This document shows, piece by piece, positions 14,860 to 19,767 of a stretch of 19,767 nucleotides of DNA (the first letter of the stretch is position 1; each line of letters starts with the position of its first letter). Below the pieces are notes generated by a model. It was not told where the DNA came from. It searched no databases and saw nothing but the letters and a program-made list of their open reading frames with translations. Source of the stretch: IDS-8 sp035304285 (GTDB taxonomy: Bacteria; Pseudomonadota; Gammaproteobacteria; Steroidobacterales; Woeseiaceae); assembly GCA_035304285.1 (NCBI GenBank), contig DATGQI010000060.1, forward strand, positions 1-19,767, given 5' to 3'. Made by a program: the position numbers and the translations under genes.

Positions 14860-14889
14860 GCTATTCCGGCCGTACAAGATGGGGCACCG

Positions 14890-15351
14890 TCACGGCATCG
14901 GCAGTTCCGTCGTCTTCCTCACCGTACGGATTGCAACGCTCGAGTTGACCCGCGCGACGCCAGGCAGCCGCGTCAGCGACTCGTTGTGCACTCGCTCGAA
15001 ATCTGCCATGTCCGAGACGACGACGCGAAGCAGGTAGTCGAACTCTCCTGTCATGAGGTAGCACTCCATCACCTCGGGGAGGTTCTGCACTGCGGCCTCG
15101 AACGCGGCGAGTTCGCTCTGCTCCTCGCGGTGCAGTGCGATGTGTACGAAGACGTTGCCGGCGAGCCCGGCCTTCTTCTGGTTCAGCAGGGCGACGTAGC
15201 GCTCGATGAGCCCGGCCTGCTCCAGCGAGCGCACCCGCCGCAGGCAGGCGGATTCGGAGAGGCTCACCCGGCCGGCGAGCTCCACGTTGCTGATGCGCCC
15301 GTCGCGCTGCAGTTCAGCGAGAATCTTTTTGTCGAAGCGGTCGAGGGCCAT
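14890..15351 (-). CDS. Lrp/AsnC-family transcriptional regulator
   Basis: A 153-residue protein of normal Lrp length. The N-terminal helix-turn-helix (~1-60) reads LDRFDKKILAELQRDGRISN, then ELAGRVSLSESACLRRVRSL and EQAGLIERYVALL. The C-terminal RAM / ligand-binding domain (~65-150) has VFVHIALHREEQSELAAFEA, CYLMTGEFDYLLRVVVSDM and RLPGVARVNSSVAIRTV. It is divergent from alanine dehydrogenase across 156 bases. Lrp-type proteins such as AldR commonly control ald and respond to alanine or other amino acids, so it is probably the local regulator of ald and of itself. The ATG 15351 start gives the standard N-terminus. Confidence 0.93.
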   Translation of the reverse strand: MALDRFDKKILAELQRDGRISNVELAGRVSLSESACLRRVRSLEQAGLIERYVALLNQKKAGLAGNVFVHIALHREEQSELAAFEAAVQNLPEVMECYLMTGEFDYLLRVVVSDMADFERVHNESLTRLPGVARVNSSVAIRTVRKTTELPMP

Positions 15352-15370
15352 GACGGAACCTTGTGCAGAA

Positions 15371-15396
15371 TGCCATATTGCTGGCAGAAAATGCCA
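15371..15396. promoter_or_regulatory. Candidate Lrp operator between the regulator and ald
   Basis: Three alternating boxes: TGCCA (15371-15375), TGGCA (15382-15386) and TGCCA (15392-15396). Their starts are 11 and 10 bases apart, close to one DNA turn. They make overlapping inverted repeats, and GCAGAA precedes the first and third boxes. They lie 20-45 bases from the regulator start and over 110 from ald. Helical phasing of sites is typical of Lrp-family binding. No binding has been shown. Confidence 0.5.
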
Positions 15397-15507
15397 CAGG
15401 TTCGCGCAAATGTCACTGAACCAGCAAGTCGATTGCGCTCTCGCGGGAGTATCCTGCACGACTGGATTGCATTCGGCGAAAGCCCCCAAACCCTCGAGAT
15501 AGCCAAC

Positions 15508-16629
15508 ATGCGCATCGGTGTACCCAAAGAAATCAAGGTCCTGGAATATCGTGTCGGTATGGTGCCGGCGGGAGTGGCCGAACTGGTCCACGACGGCCAC
15601 GAGGTGTTCGTCGAGACCGAAGCCGGGGCCGGCATCGGCCTGACCGATGCGGACTACGAAGCTGCGGGCGCAACGGTCCTCGGTACGGCAAAGGAAGTTT
15701 TCGACCGCGCGGACCTGATCGTCAAGGTCAAGGAGCCGCAACTCTCGGAATGCGCAATGCTCCGCCCCGACCAGGTGCTGTTCACCTACCTCCACCTGGC
15801 GGCCGACCGGAAGCAGACCGAGGCACTGGTGCAATCCGGCAGTACCGCCATCGCATACGAAACGGTGACGGCACCGGATGGTTCCCTTCCGTTGCTGACG
15901 CCCATGAGTGAGGTCGCAGGACGCCTCTCGATCCAGGCCGGCGCTTACGCGTTGCAGAAGGCGAATGGTGGTCGCGGGGTACTGCTCGGGGGCGTGCCGG
16001 GAGTGGCGCCGGGGCGCGTGGTGGTCATCGGAGGAGGGGTTGCGGGTACCAACGCGGCAGACATGGCTGTCGGCCTTGGTGCGGAAGTGACGGTTCTCGA
16101 CCGTTCCGTACCGCGTCTGCGAATGCTCAACGATATCTTCGGTGGCCGGGTGAGGACGCAGTACTCGACGCGCCAGGCTGTCGACGAACTGGTACTGCAC
16201 GCAGACCTGGTGGTCGGCGCGGTACTGGTGGCCGGCGCCGCGGCTCCGAAACTGGTGACGGCGGAGCACGTCAAGTCGATGCAGCCGGGCGCGGTGCTGG
16301 TTGACATCTCCATCGACCAGGGCGGCTGCTTCGAAACGAGTCGGCCCACGACGCACGCGGAGCCGACCTACGTGGTTGATGAAGTCGTGCACTACTGCGT
16401 CACCAACATGCCTGGTGCGGTACCGAGGACGTCCACTTTGGCGCTGACCAACGTCACCCTGCCGTTCGTCCGTGCGCTTGCCAAACTCGGCTGGCGCGAG
16501 GCATTGAGCCGCGACAAGCACCTCGCGCGCGGCCTCAACGTGAGCGCGGGTCATGTCAATTATGAAGCGGTGGCGAGAGACCTTGGTTACGAATATCGCT
16601 CCGCGGAAGAAGCACTGAGAGCTGCCTGA
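15508..16629 (+). CDS. ald: Alanine dehydrogenase
   Basis: A 373-residue NAD-dependent enzyme, the usual length, that interconverts L-alanine with pyruvate plus ammonia. Key residues are in place: Arg15 (EYRVGMVP), Lys75 (IVKVKEPQ), His96 (YLHLAADR), the Rossmann loop VVVIGGGVAGTNAADMAVGL and the catalytic Asp in VDISIDQGG. The NMPGAVPRTST segment is also diagnostic. The start is ATG 15508 (MRIGVPKEIK). The gene is divergent from the Lrp-like regulator and is followed by a strong intrinsic terminator, so it is probably a single-gene transcript regulated by that neighbour in response to alanine. Confidence 0.97.
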   Translation: MRIGVPKEIKVLEYRVGMVPAGVAELVHDGHEVFVETEAGAGIGLTDADYEAAGATVLGTAKEVFDRADLIVKVKEPQLSECAMLRPDQVLFTYLHLAADRKQTEALVQSGSTAIAYETVTAPDGSLPLLTPMSEVAGRLSIQAGAYALQKANGGRGVLLGGVPGVAPGRVVVIGGGVAGTNAADMAVGLGAEVTVLDRSVPRLRMLNDIFGGRVRTQYSTRQAVDELVLHADLVVGAVLVAGAAAPKLVTAEHVKSMQPGAVLVDISIDQGGCFETSRPTTHAEPTYVVDEVVHYCVTNMPGAVPRTSTLALTNVTLPFVRALAKLGWREALSRDKHLARGLNVSAGHVNYEAVARDLGYEYRSAEEALRAA

Positions 16630-16664
16630 TTCCCTCTCCCCCGGGGAAGTGAGGTGGTTCTTCG

Positions 16665-16690
16665 AAGCCGGGCATCGCCCGGCTTTTTTT
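16665..16690 (+). terminator. Rho-independent terminator after ald
   Basis: The stem AAGCCGGGC / GCCCGGCTT around the loop ATC is followed directly by a T run. It lies 36 bases after the ald stop and is the clearest intrinsic terminator in the window. Confidence 0.93.
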
Positions 16691-16752
16691 GGCTGCGACG
16701 TCCCGGAGCCGCTCCGCTAGAATGAGCGCTTGAAGGGTGCAGGGGAGAGACG

Positions 16753-17151
16753 ATGACGAGGAGAAGTGCTGCCGCTTCCTTACTGTTCGTAGCACTTCTC
16801 GCCGGATGCGCCACGATCGATGGTACGTACACCCCTGGATGCCTCTCCCACGCCGGTAACAGCATTACGCTTGATCACGGGCGCTTCGTCTGGGACAAGT
16901 TCACGGACCAGGTGCTGGTGAACGACCGGGGAGAAGTAGTCGACCAGTTTCCCGAATACCCCGTTCGCGGCCGCTATTCGATAGAAGGCGACACCCTCTA
17001 CTTCGACTCCTATACCGGCAAGCCGCTGCCCACGATGCACCTCCGCCGCGACGGCGAAAACCTCCTGCTCCTGACAGACGAGCAACTGAAAGGCTGGCCC
17101 CACGACCCGAAACTGACCCGCTGCGCCCTGACCCCCGACGGCCCCGAATAG
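16753..17151 (+). CDS. Small predicted lipoprotein of unknown function
   Basis: A 132-residue protein. The N-terminus MTRRSAAASLLFVALLAGC is a lipoprotein signal peptide with lipobox LLAGC and the modified Cys at residue 19. The +2 residue is Ala, not Asp, so outer membrane sorting is expected. The mature part is short and beta-rich (RFVWDKFTDQVLVNDRGEVV, then RGRYSIEGDTLYFDSYTG) with no family I can name. Two further cysteines (PGCLS and TRCAL) could pair. An AGGGGAGAG ribosome site precedes the ATG and a TAGAAT-like -10 box sits at 16718-16723. It stands alone behind the ald terminator. Confidence 0.85.
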   Translation: MTRRSAAASLLFVALLAGCATIDGTYTPGCLSHAGNSITLDHGRFVWDKFTDQVLVNDRGEVVDQFPEYPVRGRYSIEGDTLYFDSYTGKPLPTMHLRRDGENLLLLTDEQLKGWPHDPKLTRCALTPDGPE

Positions 17152-17171
17152 CGATCCGCCAGGAATAGAAG

Positions 17172-17200
17172 CCTGGAGGAGCCCGCCCCGCGGGCGACAC
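17172..17200 (+). repeat. REP-like repeat (copy 12)
   Basis: GGAGGAGCCCGCC...GCGGGCGACAC, 20 bases after the lipoprotein stop, a single copy with a diverged left end. The rest of the gap up to 17331 shows no gene or strong promoter. Confidence 0.78.
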
Positions 17201-17331
17201 CGGCATCGCGCAACCGCCACCGGCCGCAGCCGTTGCCAAACAACACCCAAACCCAAACCCATTCCCTTGCCGCCCCCACCGCGATCTGCTTAGCTAACTC
17301 CCTGGCAACGACGAACGATTCAGGGACGGCG

Positions 17332-19320
17332 ATGAAAGCATACGGAATACTCGCCGCCCTGATCTGCGTATCTGCCAACCACGCCGCTGCAGCCCCGAGC
17401 GTCGTCGTAACCCACTACGAGCCCCTGCAGCCACTCACGCTGCAGCCAGGCGCTCCCACGGCGCAACAAAAGATCAACAAAGCCGCACCGCTCACGCTGG
17501 CATTCGACGCGCTCGCGCGGAGTTTCGAACTGCATCTCGAACCAAACGATCGCCTCCTGTCACAAGCCTCGCGTACATCGCTTCCGTCCGATGTCGCTCT
17601 CTACCGCGGCAAGCTCGCCGGAAAGCCCGGCTCGTGGTCCCGTATTGTCATGGCGAACGACGAGCCGCGCGGCCTCATCTGGGACGGCGAGCAGATGTTC
17701 GTCATCGAAGCGCCCGGAGACAGCGCGGTACAAACCGACGCCCCGATCGTTTATCGGCTGGCCGATACCTACGTGACGCCGGGCACGCTGACCTGCGGAG
17801 CTGCCACCACCGGAGGTAGCGCGGCGACGATGTACACGAAGCTGCTGGCCGAGATGACAACAGCTAGAGCTGCCGCACCCGGCGCGATTTCGGAGATGCA
17901 GCTGAGCGCTATCGCGGACTTCGAGTTCACCGAGCGAACGGGCGCAGGTGCGGAAGCGGCGCTTGCCACGCGACTGAACAACGTCGACGGCATCTTCAGC
18001 GAACAACTCGGTGTGCAGCTAACCGTCGGGACCCTGGAAGTTCACCCGGACGAGGATGACCCGTTCAGCGATACCCTCGACTCCGGCGACCTGCTCGACG
18101 AGCTGGGGATATACCGCCGCGATTCGCCGCTGCACAGGAATCATGGCCTCACACATCTTTATACGGGCCGTAACCTCGCGGCCACGACAGTCGGTATCGC
18201 CTACCTGGACGCGATCTGCAGCACACGCTTCGGTGCCGGACTTACGGAAGGCAGGCATGGGGCGCTGTTTGAAAGCCTTATCTCGGCACATGAGATAGGT
18301 CACAACTTCGGCGCCCCGCACGATGCGGAGGACGGCTCGGCCTGTGAAGTGGAGTCGGAAGACTTCATCATGGCAAGTTCAGTCAATGGTAGTGACCAGT
18401 TCTCCCAGTGCAGCATCGCGCAGATGCAGCCGGCCATCGCTGCGGCTTCCTGCATAAGCGTCCTGCCGTCGGTCGATATGACTGTGTCGCTGGATAGCAG
18501 CATCCCGGATGTGTTGCTCGGTACCGACTTCAACCTTAGCTTCGCAGCGACGAACATCGGGACGGAAACGGCAGCTGACGTCGTTGCAGCCGTCAGCATT
18601 CCGGAGAATGTCTCGCTTATATCCGTAGCGGCATCTTCGGGAGATTGCACAAGTGGTACGGCTGACGTTTCGTGCCAACTCGGAAGCCTGGCGGGCGGCA
18701 GTAACCGGACAGTGACGCTCGTGATGACGGCGACAGAGGCGGGAAGCGGCGACTTTGTCGCCACCGTTTCCGCCGACATGGACAACAACCTCGCCAACAA
18801 CAACGAAACGGCCGAAGTGACGATAACGCCGGCGGTGGACCTCGTCATAAATGCATTGAATCCCGCCCAGCTGAGCCTGGACCAGAGCACGTTGCTGACC
18901 GCGCAAATTGAAAACCGGTCGATACTGGATGCGACGGCTGTAGAACTGTCGATCTCAATAAGTCCCGGGCTGGAAGCAGAGACGGCCGAGTGGCCGCTCG
19001 GAAGCTGCGCCGTGTCGCCGCAGCAGGTCGACTGCGAAGCAGACAACTTCGGCAGCCAGTCCACGGTCACGCTGAGCATGAGGCTTACCGGCACGACGCA
19101 GGGCGCCGGAAGCTACACGCTCGCGCTCTCGTCCAGCGAACTGGATGCCGATACTTCCAACAACAGTGCAGAGGGCACGGTCACGGTCAGCGCCGCCTCG
19201 GCGGATAGCAGTAGCAGCGGCGGCGGAGGAGGAGGCGGCGCGGCAGGGTGGTTTTTCCTGTGGATCCTGGCCTTCTCGACGTTTTGCGCCCGATCTCTGC
19301 AACTTCGCCGGATCCACTGA
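17332..19320 (+). CDS. Secreted reprolysin-like zinc metalloprotease with GlyGly-CTERM anchor
   Basis: A 662-residue protein. It has a Sec signal peptide (MKAYGILAALICVSANHAAA) and a propeptide-like region to ~190. The metzincin catalytic domain carries HEIGHNFGAPHD, with zinc ligands His320, His324 and His330, catalytic Glu321, and Met347 in DFIMASS as a likely Met-turn. This is the M12B/reprolysin-like class. Two DUF11/CARDB-like beta domains follow (~380-500 and ~505-620; e.g. VDMTVSLDSSIPDVLLGTDF and DMDNNLANNNETAEVTI). The C-terminus is a Ser/Gly-rich stretch, a Trp-containing hydrophobic helix (AAGWFFLWILAFSTF) and basic residues. This is the GlyGly-CTERM signal processed by rhombosortase after type II secretion. 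ATG 17332 has AGGGA upstream; a GTG-type extension to 17233 lacks any export signal. It is probably a cell-surface protease; the substrate is unknown. Confidence 0.93.
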   Translation: MKAYGILAALICVSANHAAAAPSVVVTHYEPLQPLTLQPGAPTAQQKINKAAPLTLAFDALARSFELHLEPNDRLLSQASRTSLPSDVALYRGKLAGKPGSWSRIVMANDEPRGLIWDGEQMFVIEAPGDSAVQTDAPIVYRLADTYVTPGTLTCGAATTGGSAATMYTKLLAEMTTARAAAPGAISEMQLSAIADFEFTERTGAGAEAALATRLNNVDGIFSEQLGVQLTVGTLEVHPDEDDPFSDTLDSGDLLDELGIYRRDSPLHRNHGLTHLYTGRNLAATTVGIAYLDAICSTRFGAGLTEGRHGALFESLISAHEIGHNFGAPHDAEDGSACEVESEDFIMASSVNGSDQFSQCSIAQMQPAIAAASCISVLPSVDMTVSLDSSIPDVLLGTDFNLSFAATNIGTETAADVVAAVSIPENVSLISVAASSGDCTSGTADVSCQLGSLAGGSNRTVTLVMTATEAGSGDFVATVSADMDNNLANNNETAEVTITPAVDLVINALNPAQLSLDQSTLLTAQIENRSILDATAVELSISISPGLEAETAEWPLGSCAVSPQQVDCEADNFGSQSTVTLSMRLTGTTQGAGSYTLALSSSELDADTSNNSAEGTVTVSAASADSSSSGGGGGGGAAGWFFLWILAFSTFCARSLQLRRIH

Positions 19321-19410
19321 CCACACCCGAACCCATATTGACTCCCGCCACTCCCCTCGGTCTAATACCCCGCTCGCTTCCAGCCCCCAGCCGCTGCCTC
19401 GAGTAAGAGC

Positions 19411-19439
19411 GCTGTAGGAGCCCGCCCCGCGGGCGACAC
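19411..19439 (+). repeat. REP-like repeat (copy 13)
   Basis: GCTGTAGGAGCCC...GCGGGCGACAC, a near-consensus copy preceded by AAGAGC, between the protease stop and the tRNA gene. Nothing else is recognised in the 205-base gap. Confidence 0.85.
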
Positions 19440-19525
19440 CGCACCGATGCAAAGCCGGTTCCGGCGGGTGGCGGGTTGCGGGTCGCGAAAGTGTCATGCG
19501 TGCAACACGCACGCACAACCAGAAA

Positions 19526-19601
<76 letters not shown>

Positions 19602-19767
19602 ATCAAATCAAAAACTTACGAACTCGATCGTTGATGGCCTGATCCGTTTGCGTGAATTTTGCGGGACCCTCACTTTTAACTCACGGAAAGTCTTCGCAAA
19701 ACCACCAACTCAGGTTTGTTACCGCTTCTTTCGCACACACTGTTGGCGGCTTCGATCAGCTTCGATA
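19602..19767. other. AT-richer non-coding tail after tRNA-Phe
   Basis: No gene, REP copy or hairpin-plus-T-run is visible. The base composition is clearly more AT-rich than the rest of the window. It may be ordinary tRNA downstream sequence or the edge of an element integrated at the tRNA 3' end. The window ends too soon to tell. Confidence 0.4.

Noticed and set aside
15352..16554. Upstream extension of the Lrp-like frame on the - strand
   Set aside because: The extension is antisense to ald and adds no family-like sequence; the Lrp N-terminus starts at ATG 15351.

Overview
The window is a GC-rich chromosomal segment, most likely from a gammaproteobacterium. Three things suggest this: the trpA tail, the mutY-yggX gene pair, a GlyGly-CTERM protease, and a dense family of short palindromic REP-type repeats resembling those of Pseudomonas and Xanthomonas relatives. 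I cannot name the genus. Apart from the AT-richer last ~165 bases after a tRNA-Phe gene, composition looks uniform and there is no transposase, phage or CRISPR gene.

Layout. (1) 2-762, + strand: the 3' part of trpA overlaps by four bases a small DUF2007/zinc-ribbon gene. (2) 966-1385, +: a lone type IV pilin-like protein, flanked by REP repeats. (3) 1599-3737, -: a pseudo-receiver/PAS/GGDEF/EAL protein whose GGDEF site is intact but whose EAL site has lost several catalytic residues. (4) 4060-6194, +: an ECF sigma factor, a one-TM anti-sigma candidate and an exported DUF4097 beta-repeat protein, forming an envelope-type regulatory module. (5) 6405-10545, +: an AsmA-family protein, a secreted SRPBCC/START-like protein, mutY and yggX, closely packed and probably co-transcribed at least in part. 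(6) 10523-12229, -: a secreted glucoamylase-like (GH144/PF10091 type) protein converging on and overlapping yggX. (7) 12466-14705, -: the ergothioneine pair egtB-egtD. (8) 14890-15351 (-) and 15508-16629 (+): an Lrp-family regulator divergent from alanine dehydrogenase, with phased operator-like boxes between them, and a clear terminator after ald. (9) 16753-17151, +: a small lipoprotein. (10) 17332-19320, +: a secreted reprolysin-like metalloprotease with DUF11-like domains and a GlyGly-CTERM anchor. (11) 19526-19601, +: tRNA-Phe(GAA).

Taken together, the genes combine housekeeping functions (tryptophan synthesis, DNA repair, iron trafficking, alanine catabolism, thiol antioxidant synthesis) with cell-surface and envelope functions (pilin, AsmA, ECF module, lipoprotein, sorted protease, glycan hydrolase, c-di-GMP signalling). 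The most unusual non-coding signal is the REP family: about 14 copies in under 20 kb, all between genes or at gene edges. One forms a perfect 28-bp stem whose loop holds a candidate start codon of the SRPBCC gene, and another shows a 63-bp tandem duplication. I did not find a clear new multi-gene defence or biosynthetic system; the most promising leads are the REP-start hairpin, the degenerate EAL domain and the ECF/DUF4097 module.
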